Shown: positions 8,353 through 17,577 of the stretch, piece by piece
Layout: each line of letters opens with the position of its first letter
Numbering within the stretch: the stretch's first letter is position 1
From: Bacilli bacterium
GTDB lineage: Bacteria > Bacillota_I > Bacilli_A > RFN20 > UBA1709
Length of the DNA stretch: 64,000 nucleotides
Direction of reading: 5' to 3'
NCBI GenBank assembly: GCA_017457045.1
Contig: JAFTIF010000003.1
Span: forward strand, 186,001-250,000
Position numbers and translations under genes: made by a program
Notes under the pieces: generated by a model
The model's database searches: none
What the model was told of the DNA's origin: nothing
What the model saw: the letters and a program-made list of their open reading frames with translations, nothing else

Positions 8353-10992
8353 ATGAAAAAGTTAATCTTGGTTGATGGAAACTCAATGCTTTTTAGAGCA
8401 TATTATGCGACTGCTTATGCAGGTGGAGTCACAATGACTACAAAAGATGGTATTCCTACTAATGCTGTTTATGCGTTAGCAAATATCATGACTAAAATTA
8501 TTAATGAACATAAACCTGATTATGCTTTGGTAGCATTTGATACAGGTACTCCTACATTTAGACATTTAAAATATCCTGAATATAAGGCAGGAAGAAAAGA
8601 AACGCCTCAAGAATTATTAGATCAATTTTCAATCGCAAAAGAATTATTAAAGAATATGGGTATTTTTACATATGAAAAACCTGGATTTGAAGCTGATGAT
8701 ATTTTAGGATCTATGTCAAAACTAGGTGCAAAAGAAGGATTATGTGTAGAAATCTATTCAGGTGATAGAGACTTATTGCAATTAATTTCACCTTCAGTAA
8801 CAGTATGTCTTACTAAAAAGGGTGTAAGTGATTTAAAAGTCATGTCTGAAGAAGCTTTATATGAAGAATTAGGAATTAAACCTGCTCAAATTACTGATTT
8901 AAAAGGTTTAATGGGAGATAAAAGTGATAATATTCCAGGTATTGCTGGAGTAGGTGAAAAAACAGCTTTGAAACTATTGAAAGAACACGGTTGTGTTGAA
9001 AATGTTATCGAAGCTAATATTTCAGGAAAATTAGGTGAAAAGATCAAAGCAAGTAAAGAAATTGCTTTAATGTCTAAGGAATTAGCAACAATTAATGCTG
9101 ATTTACCTTTAGATTTCACTTTGGATGCAACTATTTATAATGGTGCGAATACGGAAGCATTATATGCTTTCTATTCTAAATATGAAATGTTTTCTTTACT
9201 AAAGAAACTTAACTATTTTAGTGTCAATGAAACTAAAAAAGAGGAAGTTATAGTAGAAGAAACTAAGGAAGAAATAAAAAAAGAAGCTTCAGAATTAGAT
9301 TATGAATATGTAACAAAAATACCTGCTGAGTTTTTAAAATCTCATTTGAGCTTAGCAGTTGAAGTTGTTGGTGGTAATTATCATGTTAATAAAGTATATG
9401 GACTTTCTTTAAGCAATGGCTTTAAGACATATGTTATTAGGATTGATAATGCTATTAATGATGAAGATTTATTAGCTTATTTAAAAGATGAATCATATGA
9501 AAAATATGGATTTGATATTAAAAAGATTTTAATTTCATTAAATAGACACCAAATTGAAGTTAAAAATCTTTGTTATGATGCATTACTTGCAACATACTTA
9601 TTAGAACCTTCTTTAAAAGAAGAACCAGCTATTATTTTTAATTATTATGATATAAGTCTTCCATTATTAAGCAATGTTTATGCAAAAGGACAAGATTTAG
9701 AAGCAAATATAATTAAATATTTAGCTTTATTAGCTTCATCAATTTATAACGTTAGAGAAAAATCTTTAAGTTTACTTAAAGAACATGAAATGCTAGATTT
9801 ATATAACGATATCGAATTACCTGTTTGTTTTGTTTTAACAAAAATGGAAAAAAACGGAGTTAAATTAGATTTAGATTTATTAAAAAGAAAAAGCGAACAA
9901 GTCCAAGAAAAAATTGATAAATTAACTAATGAAATTTATGGTTTAGCAGGTGAAGAGTATAACATCAATTCACCTTCTCAAACTGCACATATCTTATTTG
10001 ATGTTTTAAATTTACCAGCAAATAAGAAAAGATCTACAAGTGCAGATGAATTATCACTTCTTGTTAAATTCCATCCAATTGTAGGAAAAATCTTAGAATA
10101 TCGCCGTTATAGTAAGCTTCAATCAACATATTTGCAAGCTCTTCCTACTTATGTTTTAGAAGATGGTAAGATTCATACAATTTATAATCAAGCCTTAACT
10201 CAAACAGGAAGACTTTCAAGTCGTGAACCTAACTTACAAAACATTACAATTCGTGATGAAGAATCAAAAGAAGTTAGAAAAGCATTTGTTGCAAGTGAAG
10301 ATGGATGGTATATTTTATCATTTGACTATTCTCAAATTGAATTACGTGTTTTAGCACATATGGCTGATGAACAAGAAATGATTAAAGCATTTAATAGCGG
10401 AGTAGATATTCATACTTTAACAGCTAAAAACATCTATGGCGTTAGTGAAAACGAAATAGATTCTACATTAAGAAGACATGCTAAAGTAATTAACTTTGGA
10501 ATTATTTATGGAATGTCTGACTGGGGTTTAGCAGATGATTTAGGAATCGGTGTTAAACAAGCTGCTCAATTTAAAGAAAAGTATTTTGCAGCATTCCCAG
10601 GAATTCAACAATATTTCAAGAAGACTTTAGATGATGCAAATGAAACATTACAAGTAAAAACTTTGTTTAATAGAGTTAGAAGAGTCAACGAATTAAAAGA
10701 TCGTAACTATAATATTCGTGAATTTGGAAAAAGAGTAGTAATGAATACTCCTATTCAAGGAACTGCTGCGGATATTATTAAACTTGCGATGATTAAAGTT
10801 GACAAAGTATTAGAAGAAAATAACTTCCAAACTAGAATGTTACTACAAGTGCATGATGAACTAGTTTTTGAAGTACCAATTGAAGAATTGATGGTTATTA
10901 TTCCTTTAATTGAAAAGACTATGGAAGAAATCGTAGACTTCAAGGTTAGATTAAAGGTTGAATATAACTATGGATATGACTGGAGTAAGTAG
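8353..10992 (+). CDS. polA: DNA polymerase I
   Basis: An 879-residue polymerase for Okazaki-fragment maturation and repair. N-terminal 5'-3' exonuclease: LVDGNSMLFRAYYAT, EADDILG, SGDRDLLQL and GDKSDNIPGIAGVG. The central 3'-5' exonuclease domain (about 310-470) lacks the DxE metal ligands (LAVEVVGGNYH instead), as in Bacillus enzymes, so no proofreading is expected. Polymerase domain: TQTGRLSSREPNLQNI, DYSQIELR (D658), the O-helix RRHAKVINFGIIYG and VHDE (D835), all intact. An insert rich in Glu/Lys (about 295-315) marks the exonuclease-to-Klenow linker. It follows dnaE by 2 bases and is followed 10 bases later by the mutM-coaE gene, forming a replication/repair operon. Confidence 0.97.
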   Translation: MKKLILVDGNSMLFRAYYATAYAGGVTMTTKDGIPTNAVYALANIMTKIINEHKPDYALVAFDTGTPTFRHLKYPEYKAGRKETPQELLDQFSIAKELLKNMGIFTYEKPGFEADDILGSMSKLGAKEGLCVEIYSGDRDLLQLISPSVTVCLTKKGVSDLKVMSEEALYEELGIKPAQITDLKGLMGDKSDNIPGIAGVGEKTALKLLKEHGCVENVIEANISGKLGEKIKASKEIALMSKELATINADLPLDFTLDATIYNGANTEALYAFYSKYEMFSLLKKLNYFSVNETKKEEVIVEETKEEIKKEASELDYEYVTKIPAEFLKSHLSLAVEVVGGNYHVNKVYGLSLSNGFKTYVIRIDNAINDEDLLAYLKDESYEKYGFDIKKILISLNRHQIEVKNLCYDALLATYLLEPSLKEEPAIIFNYYDISLPLLSNVYAKGQDLEANIIKYLALLASSIYNVREKSLSLLKEHEMLDLYNDIELPVCFVLTKMEKNGVKLDLDLLKRKSEQVQEKIDKLTNEIYGLAGEEYNINSPSQTAHILFDVLNLPANKKRSTSADELSLLVKFHPIVGKILEYRRYSKLQSTYLQALPTYVLEDGKIHTIYNQALTQTGRLSSREPNLQNITIRDEESKEVRKAFVASEDGWYILSFDYSQIELRVLAHMADEQEMIKAFNSGVDIHTLTAKNIYGVSENEIDSTLRRHAKVINFGIIYGMSDWGLADDLGIGVKQAAQFKEKYFAAFPGIQQYFKKTLDDANETLQVKTLFNRVRRVNELKDRNYNIREFGKRVVMNTPIQGTAADIIKLAMIKVDKVLEENNFQTRMLLQVHDELVFEVPIEELMVIIPLIEKTMEEIVDFKVRLKVEYNYGYDWSK

Positions 10993-11002
10993 GTGAAGTA
11001 AA

Positions 11003-12433
11003 ATGCCAGAGTTACCAGAGGTTGAAACTGTTAGACGTGTATTACAGGGCTGGATTATTGGAAAGAAAATCGCTAAAGTGCGTGTTAGATATGCACCTAT
11101 TTTTGATAATGCAAATGAAGAAAAACTAAATGAAGTTTTAATAGGTCAAACAGTTTTAGATATTGAAAGATATGGTAAATTCTTGGTGTTTATTTTTGAT
11201 AAAAATGTCATTGTTAGCCATCTAAGAATGGAAGGAAAATATCATTTTGGTATCGAAGGAAAAGATTTTGATTTAAATAGCAAAGAAGCCAAACATATGC
11301 ATGTTTTATTCGATTATGAAGATGGTACTTCTTTAATATTTTTAGATGTAAGAAAATTTGGAAGAATGCAACTTTTAGATAAATCAAATTATCTAAATAT
11401 GCCACCTTTAAATAAACTAGGTCTTGAACCAAATTCTATCGAAAATATCGAAGGTTTTCATAATAAGATTACTAAGAGTAAACAAACTATAAAACAAGCC
11501 TTATTAGATCAATCAATTATCGCAGGACTTGGTAATATATATGTTGATGAGACATTGTTTTTATCAAGATTAAATCCAATGATGAAAGCTAATTTAATCA
11601 CTTTGGAAGATGCTAAAAATCTTGTTATAAATTCAAGAATTGTTTTGGATAAAGCAATTAAATTAGGTGGTTCAACAATCAAGTCCTATCATTCTGGAAA
11701 TGGAGTGGATGGTTTGTTTCAAAATGAACTATTAATGTATGGAAAAGAGAATACTCCTTGTGTTAATTGTGGAACAAATATAGTTAAAACTTTTGTTGGT
11801 GGAAGAGGAACTTGTTTTTGCCCGAATTGTCAAATGCATATCCCTTTCAAAAAAGTAAAAGTAATTGGAATTACAGGATTAATAGGATCTGGTAAATCAA
11901 CTGTTACAAGTTTATTTAAAGAATATGATATGGATGTTTTAGATGCTGATAAGATTTCTAGAAGTGCTCTAGATTATGGAACAAAAGCATATACGAAAAC
12001 TATTAAAACATTTGGTGAAGCTATTTTAAATGAGGATTTATCAATTAATCGAGCTATATTAAGAGAAATAACTTCTTCTAGTAAGGAACAAATGAAATTA
12101 TTAGAGGATATTATTCATCCTTTTGTTTATGAACAAACTGTTCTAGGAATAAAAAACTCTAAAGCTAAATATGTTCTTTTAGATGTTCCTCTTTTATTCG
12201 AATCCAAGATGGATAAATTATGTGATTTAACAATTTTTGTTAATACAAAGGAAGATATTCGATTAAATAGACTTGAAAAAAGAGCAACGATGCCTTTAAA
12301 AGATGCTAAAAAATTAAATGCTCAAGTTATGAGTGCAAAAGAAAAAATAGCTTTAGCAGATATTGTCGTGGAAAATTCAAATGATTTAAACTTAACTAAA
12401 AATCAAATTAAAAAAATTATGGAAAAAATTTAA
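11003..12433 (+). CDS. Fused formamidopyrimidine-DNA glycosylase / dephospho-CoA kinase (MutM-CoaE)
   Basis: A single 476-residue frame encoding two enzymes. Residues 1-277 are a complete MutM/Fpg: the N-terminal catalytic PELPEVET, the H2TH region with GLGNIYVDE, and a C-terminal zinc finger with Cys at 253, 256, 273 and 276, expected to excise 8-oxoguanine. Residues about 286-476 are a near full-length CoaE: P-loop GLIGSGKS at 292-299, VLDADKISR and LLDVPLLFES, expected to phosphorylate dephospho-CoA in the last step of CoA synthesis. The linker is only about 8 residues. In Bacillus, mutM and coaE are close neighbours downstream of polA, so the fusion probably arose by losing a stop between adjacent genes. 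The frame reads through without ambiguity here. Confidence 0.93.
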   Translation: MPELPEVETVRRVLQGWIIGKKIAKVRVRYAPIFDNANEEKLNEVLIGQTVLDIERYGKFLVFIFDKNVIVSHLRMEGKYHFGIEGKDFDLNSKEAKHMHVLFDYEDGTSLIFLDVRKFGRMQLLDKSNYLNMPPLNKLGLEPNSIENIEGFHNKITKSKQTIKQALLDQSIIAGLGNIYVDETLFLSRLNPMMKANLITLEDAKNLVINSRIVLDKAIKLGGSTIKSYHSGNGVDGLFQNELLMYGKENTPCVNCGTNIVKTFVGGRGTCFCPNCQMHIPFKKVKVIGITGLIGSGKSTVTSLFKEYDMDVLDADKISRSALDYGTKAYTKTIKTFGEAILNEDLSINRAILREITSSSKEQMKLLEDIIHPFVYEQTVLGIKNSKAKYVLLDVPLLFESKMDKLCDLTIFVNTKEDIRLNRLEKRATMPLKDAKKLNAQVMSAKEKIALADIVVENSNDLNLTKNQIKKIMEKI

Positions 12434-12460
12434 AAACATATATTTCTATATAAGAAATTA

Positions 12461-12469
12461 TGTTATAAT
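12461..12469 (+). promoter_or_regulatory. Extended -10 promoter upstream of dnaB
   Basis: TGT followed by TATAAT (TG at 12461-12462, TATAAT at 12464-12469) is an extended -10; no good -35 is seen. There is no clear terminator between the mutM-coaE stop and this site, so read-through from upstream is also possible. Confidence 0.55.
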
Positions 12470-12499
12470 GCAAAATATATGCAGTGGAGGTGTAAAGAA

Positions 12500-13753
12500 A
12501 TGAGACGTGAAATTATTAGTAGTAAAGATACTTATGAAGTAAATCGTGCAAGCATTGTTACTGATTTTGATCGTAAGGTCTTATATCGTTTATACCAACC
12601 ATTAGTAGGATATGGTGCAATTAGCTTATATTTCACATTACTTGCTGAATTAGAAGCTGATATGACAACAACTAAAACTAACCGTCCTCATAGTGTTATT
12701 TTTGATATGATGAATTGCACAAGTAAAGATTTTACAATGTTTATTCAATTATTAGAGGGTGTAGGCTTAGTTAAAACTTATGTAAAAAATGAAGAAACAA
12801 AAGCATATATTTATTGTTTATATGCTCCTAAATCACCAAAAGAGTTCTTTGACTATGATTTATATGTTTCTTTACTAAAAGAAAAATTAGATGAAAAAGA
12901 TTTTGATCGTACAAAAATGTATTTTAAAGATAATTCTAAAACACCTAAATCTTATGAAGAAGTTACTGTGACTTTTAATGATATTTATGAATACGATGAT
13001 TTAGAAGCAGTGAATATTAAGACTAATATTGTTGATCATAAATCTAATTATCCTGAATTCGACTTTAATTACGAATCATTCTATTTAAAGATTAAAGAAT
13101 TCCAAATTGATAAAAGAAAAATCACAAATGAAGTTAAACAAGTTATCGAATCATGTAGTGCAGCTAATAAACTTTCTGCATTTGATATGGCAGAAATTGT
13201 TCATATTTGTCGCGATAACTTAGGAAATATCGATGTTAATAAGATTGTTAGACAATCTGCTTTAAGAAATAAATCACTTAAAACTTTTGTTGAAACAAAA
13301 CAAGAGTATCAATATTCAGGTGATGAAAGATTAGATGAAAAGATTGATATGTTTAACACTTTAAAACCATTAGAATTCTTATCAGTAAGAAAGAATAATC
13401 AACCTTTATTCCAATCTGAAACATTTAAGATTTTAGATTTTACAAGAGTATCAGGTTTAAGAGAACCAGTTATTAATGTTATTGTTGATTATTGTTATGA
13501 AAAGAATAATGGTGCGATTACTAAAAAAGATCTTGAATACTGGGGAGCAATTATGCAAAAAAATAAAATTGAAGATGCATATGATGCGATGGTACTTATT
13601 CAAGATTCTTTAACAAATAAACCAAGGAAGACTAAAACAGTTGCAACAAAAGCGGTCGAAACAAAAGTAGAAGAAGTCGTAGATGAAGATGATAACTACG
13701 AAGAATTATTAAGACAATTCAAAGAAATGAGGAAGGCAAATGGAAAAGATTAA
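12500..13753 (+). CDS. dnaB: Replication initiation / helicase-loading protein DnaB (Bacillus type)
   Basis: A 417-residue protein of the Firmicutes DnaB/DnaD family, which helps DnaI load the replicative helicase at oriC and at restart sites; it is not the helicase. The N-terminal segment FDRKVLYRLYQPLVGYGAISLY is typical (a winged-helix dimerisation domain), and the DDBH2-like helical region with VINVIVDYCYEKNNGAI and DLEYWGAI lies at about 325-360. The C-terminus is charged and low-complexity. ATG 12500 is used because GGAGGTG lies just upstream; an in-frame ATG at 12479 has no such site. It overlaps dnaI by 14 bases, the usual Firmicutes arrangement. nrdR and gapB, often before dnaB, are absent. 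Confidence 0.9.
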   Translation: MRREIISSKDTYEVNRASIVTDFDRKVLYRLYQPLVGYGAISLYFTLLAELEADMTTTKTNRPHSVIFDMMNCTSKDFTMFIQLLEGVGLVKTYVKNEETKAYIYCLYAPKSPKEFFDYDLYVSLLKEKLDEKDFDRTKMYFKDNSKTPKSYEEVTVTFNDIYEYDDLEAVNIKTNIVDHKSNYPEFDFNYESFYLKIKEFQIDKRKITNEVKQVIESCSAANKLSAFDMAEIVHICRDNLGNIDVNKIVRQSALRNKSLKTFVETKQEYQYSGDERLDEKIDMFNTLKPLEFLSVRKNNQPLFQSETFKILDFTRVSGLREPVINVIVDYCYEKNNGAITKKDLEYWGAIMQKNKIEDAYDAMVLIQDSLTNKPRKTKTVATKAVETKVEEVVDEDDNYEELLRQFKEMRKANGKD

Positions 13754-14618
13754 TATTAAACCTATCCGTACTAAACAAACAGAAAGTTACCGTGAAGAAG
13801 TTGCGAACGATTATATAAAAAGAGACTCAGTACGTGAATTTTTAACAAAAAATCACTTAAATGAAGAATATTTGATGGATAATTTAAGCTTATTTATTCG
13901 TAGTGAAGAAGAAAATGAAGTTTGTAAGAATTGTCCAGGTTATAAAAACTGTACAAAACAACCACGTGGATTCATTACTGAAATTGATCCATATTTAGAT
14001 GAAATTTGTTATACACCTTGTAAATATCGTTTAGATTATGAAAAAGTAATTGAAGGATATATTAGAAAAGATTTTTATGATGAATGGTTAAGTGTAGACT
14101 TACAAAGAGACGTTACAGTAAATATTTATCGTAGAAGACTCGTTTCTAAGCTATTTGAAATTACATTAGGGAAATCTAATAAAGGTGTTTATGTCCATTC
14201 AGATGGTGAGTCAGGCAAAAGTATTATTTTAGTTGCTTTTGCGAACCATATGATTGTTCAACATAACAAAAAAGTTGCGTTTGTGAATGTATCGGATTTT
14301 TTACAAGACTTAAAGAGTCAGTTTAATGTCGCAAATAGCAATATTGATGAAGAAATTGAAAAATTACAAAAAGTTGATGTTTTGATTTTAGACGATATTG
14401 GAGGAGAAACATTCTCTGCATGGTCAATTAATGATGTTTTATATAAAATTATTGACTATCGTAATAGAAGTGGGTTACTTACATGTTATTCTTCTTCATA
14501 TTCATTAGAAGATTTGCAACAAGAATATTTGAAAAAATCAAGTAAAGCTACACGATTAATTCAAAAGATTAAAGCATATACTGATGAAGTTGAATTAAAA
14601 GGTGTAAGTTTGTTATAG
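13740..14618 (+). CDS. dnaI: Helicase loader DnaI
   Basis: A 292-residue AAA+ protein that loads the replicative helicase (DnaC in Bacillus naming). N-terminal helicase-binding region with a zinc-binding cluster (CKNCPGYKNC and a later CYTPC), then the ATPase domain: a P-loop ending GKS at 159-161, Walker B VDVLILDDIG and a sensor segment LLTCYSSSYS. The P-loop reads SDGESGKS, so the first Gly of GxxxxGKS is Ser, a departure from the family. It is translationally coupled to dnaB by a 14-base overlap. pfkA starts 15 bases after the stop with no hairpin between, so glycolysis genes probably share the transcript. Confidence 0.93.
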   Translation: MEKINIKPIRTKQTESYREEVANDYIKRDSVREFLTKNHLNEEYLMDNLSLFIRSEEENEVCKNCPGYKNCTKQPRGFITEIDPYLDEICYTPCKYRLDYEKVIEGYIRKDFYDEWLSVDLQRDVTVNIYRRRLVSKLFEITLGKSNKGVYVHSDGESGKSIILVAFANHMIVQHNKKVAFVNVSDFLQDLKSQFNVANSNIDEEIEKLQKVDVLILDDIGGETFSAWSINDVLYKIIDYRNRSGLLTCYSSSYSLEDLQQEYLKKSSKATRLIQKIKAYTDEVELKGVSLL

Positions 14619-14633
14619 AGGGGAGTTATTAAT

Positions 14634-15593
14634 ATGATACATAGAATTGCGGTTCTTACATCTGGTGGAGATGCTCCAGGTATGAATGCTGCTATTAGAG
14701 CAGTATCAAGAGCAGCTTTAGATGCAGGATATCAAGTATTTGGAGTACTTGAAGGATATAAAGGATTAGTAAATAATGAAATCTTCCAAATTGATAGAAG
14801 CTTTGTTTCTGAAATTATTGGAAGAGGCGGAACTATTTTAAAAACTGCTAGACTTAAAGAATTTGAACAAAGAGAAGTTCGTTTACAAGCAGTTAGAAAC
14901 TTAAAAGCAAGAAAAATCGATACAGTAGTAGTTATCGGTGGAAATGGTACATTGATGGGTGGATATGAATTATCAAAAGAAGGAATTACTGTTATTGGTG
15001 TTCCTGGAACTATTGATAATGATATTACATGTAGTGATTTAACAATTGGCTTTGATACAGCATTGAATACAATTGTTGAGTCAGTAGATAAGTTAAGAGA
15101 TACATCATCATCTCACCAAAGATGTTCTATTATCGAAGTAATGGGAAGAAACTGTGGTGATTTAGCACTTGAAGCTGGTTTTGGTACAGGTGCAGAAATC
15201 ATTTCTTCAAGTGAAAGACCTTTAACTACTGATGAAATCGCTGAAAAGATTTTAGACTTAAAATTAAGTGGAAAGAAACATACAATTATCGTTGTTTCTG
15301 AAAAATTATATAAAGTTCATGAATTAGCTAAAGAAATCGAAGAAAGAGTTGGTGTTGAATCACGTGCAACTGTCTTAGGACATATTCAACGTGGTGGAAC
15401 TCCATCAGCTAAAGATAGAGTTTTAGCTTCTAAAATGGGCTTAAGAGCTATTGAATCTATTGAAAATGGATTAGGAAGTGGATGTATCGCATCTATTAAT
15501 AGCAAAATTGTATTTATTCCTATGGAAGAAGCAATCCATATGAAACGTGATATTGATTTAAAACAATATAGTGACGCTGAAAGATTAAAATAA
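14634..15593 (+). CDS. pfkA: 6-phosphofructokinase
   Basis: A 319-residue enzyme phosphorylating fructose 6-phosphate. Motifs: LTSGGDAPGMNAAIRA, PGTIDNDI with the catalytic Asp, EVMGRNCGDLALEAG and RGGTPSAKDR. The PGTIDND form is that of ATP-using enzymes. The nucleotide motif, GGDGS in most relatives, is GGNGT here (Asn104 in place of the Mg-contacting Asp), so donor use deserves checking. The ribosome binding site is GAGGGGAG. It is the third gene of the dnaB-dnaI-pfkA-pyk-ppa-glucokinase run and is followed 18 bases later by pyk, the standard glycolytic pair. Confidence 0.95.
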   Translation: MIHRIAVLTSGGDAPGMNAAIRAVSRAALDAGYQVFGVLEGYKGLVNNEIFQIDRSFVSEIIGRGGTILKTARLKEFEQREVRLQAVRNLKARKIDTVVVIGGNGTLMGGYELSKEGITVIGVPGTIDNDITCSDLTIGFDTALNTIVESVDKLRDTSSSHQRCSIIEVMGRNCGDLALEAGFGTGAEIISSSERPLTTDEIAEKILDLKLSGKKHTIIVVSEKLYKVHELAKEIEERVGVESRATVLGHIQRGGTPSAKDRVLASKMGLRAIESIENGLGSGCIASINSKIVFIPMEEAIHMKRDIDLKQYSDAERLK

Positions 15594-15611
15594 TCGAAAG
15601 GAGACTTTTAT

Positions 15612-17033
15612 ATGAAAAAGACTAAGATTGTAGCTACAATTGGTCCTGCATGTGAAAAAAGAGAAATGTTAGAGAATATTATTGATGCTGGTATTAATGT
15701 CGCAAGACTTAACTTTTCTCATGGAAGTCATGAAGAACATTTAGCAAAAATCAAATTATTAAAAGAACTTATGAATGAAGGTCATAACATTGCAATTCTT
15801 TTAGATACAAAGGGTCCTGAAATAAGATCAGGAGAATTTGAAGGTGGTTCAGCTACTTTTGTTAAAGGTGATATTGCTAAGATTTCAATGAATCCAGTAT
15901 TAGGAAATAAGGAATTATTTTCAACAACTCATGCTGGATTATATGATGATATGCAAATTAATGATGTAATTAAGTTTGATGATGGAAGACTTTCGTTTAT
16001 AATAATTGATAAGGATGAAGAAAATCGTTATTTAATTGCAGAAGCACAAAATAATCACACAATTAAAAATAGAAGAAACTGTATTGCACCATTTGGAAGA
16101 TTAAGTGTTCCATTTATCTCTGAAAGAGATGAACAAGATTTAATCTTTGGTTGCGAGAATGAAGTTGACTTTGTTGCTACTTCATTTACAAGACGTGCGG
16201 ATGATGTAAGACAAGTAAGAGAATTATTAGATAAATATTCTCCTAATAGAAGAATTCAAATTATCGCTAAGATTGAAAATAGAGAAGGCGTTGACAATAT
16301 CGATGAAATTTTAGATATTGCTGATGGACTTATGGTTGCAAGAGGAGACTTAGGGGTTGAACTTCCACCTGAAGATGTTCCGATTGTCCAAAAAATGCTT
16401 GTAAAAAAAGCAAAAGAAAGAAGAAAAGTTTCAATTGTTGCTACTCATATGTTAGATAGTATGTGTAACAATCCTACTCCTACAAGAGCAGAAGTAAGTG
16501 ATGTTGCTAATGCTATTATGGATGGATGTGACGCTATTATGCTTAGTGGAGAAACAGCAAATGGTGAATATCCTTATGAAGCAGTTTTAATGCAAACAAA
16601 TATTGCAAATAAGATTGAATCTTTCTTAGATTATCATAAATTAGCTGAAGAAGGATTTGCTTTATCAAATCACACAAAATCTGATGCAATTGCATTCTCA
16701 GTTGCAAATACTTCATTATTAACTAATGCAAGTTTAATTGTTTCTTTCTCATTTACTGGTAATACTACAAGACGTATGTCAAGTTATAGACCAGAATGCC
16801 CAATTATCACTGTTACTCCTTACCGTGAAGTTTTAAAAGCTACATCACTTCATTGGGGTGTATATGGAGTTTTAAATGATAAACGTATGGGTACAGTTGA
16901 AGAATTTGAGCAAAAAGCACTTGAAGTTGCAAAAGATTTAGGCATGCCTGATGGTTCATCTATCTTAATTACAGGTGGAGACCCAATTACAGGCAGTACT
17001 AATTTTATGAAAATATGTAAGGTGGTGTACTAA
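15612..17033 (+). CDS. pyk: Pyruvate kinase
   Basis: A 473-residue enzyme making pyruvate and ATP from phosphoenolpyruvate. Motifs: KIVATIGPACEKREML, NVARLNFSHGSHEEH, LLDTKGPEIRSG, the K+/Mg site IIAKIENREGVDN, VARGDLGVELP and the active-site signature MLSGETANGEYP. The length matches enzymes without the extra C-terminal PEP-utiliser-like domain found in Bacillus subtilis. It ends 1 base before the ppa start. Its AAAGGAGA ribosome binding site is strong. Confidence 0.97.
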   Translation: MKKTKIVATIGPACEKREMLENIIDAGINVARLNFSHGSHEEHLAKIKLLKELMNEGHNIAILLDTKGPEIRSGEFEGGSATFVKGDIAKISMNPVLGNKELFSTTHAGLYDDMQINDVIKFDDGRLSFIIIDKDEENRYLIAEAQNNHTIKNRRNCIAPFGRLSVPFISERDEQDLIFGCENEVDFVATSFTRRADDVRQVRELLDKYSPNRRIQIIAKIENREGVDNIDEILDIADGLMVARGDLGVELPPEDVPIVQKMLVKKAKERRKVSIVATHMLDSMCNNPTPTRAEVSDVANAIMDGCDAIMLSGETANGEYPYEAVLMQTNIANKIESFLDYHKLAEEGFALSNHTKSDAIAFSVANTSLLTNASLIVSFSFTGNTTRRMSSYRPECPIITVTPYREVLKATSLHWGVYGVLNDKRMGTVEEFEQKALEVAKDLGMPDGSSILITGGDPITGSTNFMKICKVVY

Positions 17034-17034
17034 T

Positions 17035-17565
17035 ATGAATATTTGGCATGATATTGATGCAAAAAGAATTACTCCTGAAAGTTTCATGGTATGTATTGAA
17101 ATTAAAAAAGGAAGCAAAAAGAAGTATGAATTAGACAAAGAAACAGGATTATTAATGTTAGATAGAGTATTATATACTTCAACACATTATCCTGCTTCAT
17201 ATGGATTTATTCCAAGAACTTATGCGGATGACTATGATCCATTAGATGTTTTAGTATTGTGTCAAGAACCAATTGATCCATTAACACTTGTAAAGTGTTA
17301 TCCAATTGGTGTTATTAGAATGTTTGATTCAAATCAAATGGATGAAAAAATTATTGCTGTAGTTGAAAATGACCCTGCAATGAACTGTTATAAAGATATT
17401 AAGGATATCCCTGAACATTTAGCAGTTGAAATTTCTCATTTCTTTAAGGTTTATAAACAACTTGAAGGAAAGAAAACTTATGTCATTGAAACACTTGGAA
17501 AAGAACAAGCTGTAAAGATTATTGCTAAATGTATTGATAACTATAAAGATAAATTCAGTAAATAG
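17035..17565 (+). CDS. ppa: Inorganic pyrophosphatase, family I
   Basis: A 176-residue soluble pyrophosphatase hydrolysing PPi to phosphate. The signature DDYDPLDVLVL carries the metal-binding Asp residues; upstream are the ELDKETG and YPASYGFIPRTY segments that bind substrate. This is the family I enzyme, unlike the Mn-type family II enzyme of Bacillus subtilis. The start ATG follows the pyk stop by one base with GGTGG just upstream, so translation is probably coupled. Its placement in a glycolysis-replication transcript fits PPi removal for DNA synthesis and tRNA charging, but that link is inference. Confidence 0.95.
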   Translation: MNIWHDIDAKRITPESFMVCIEIKKGSKKKYELDKETGLLMLDRVLYTSTHYPASYGFIPRTYADDYDPLDVLVLCQEPIDPLTLVKCYPIGVIRMFDSNQMDEKIIAVVENDPAMNCYKDIKDIPEHLAVEISHFFKVYKQLEGKKTYVIETLGKEQAVKIIAKCIDNYKDKFSK

Positions 17566-17577
17566 GTGGTGTTGTTT

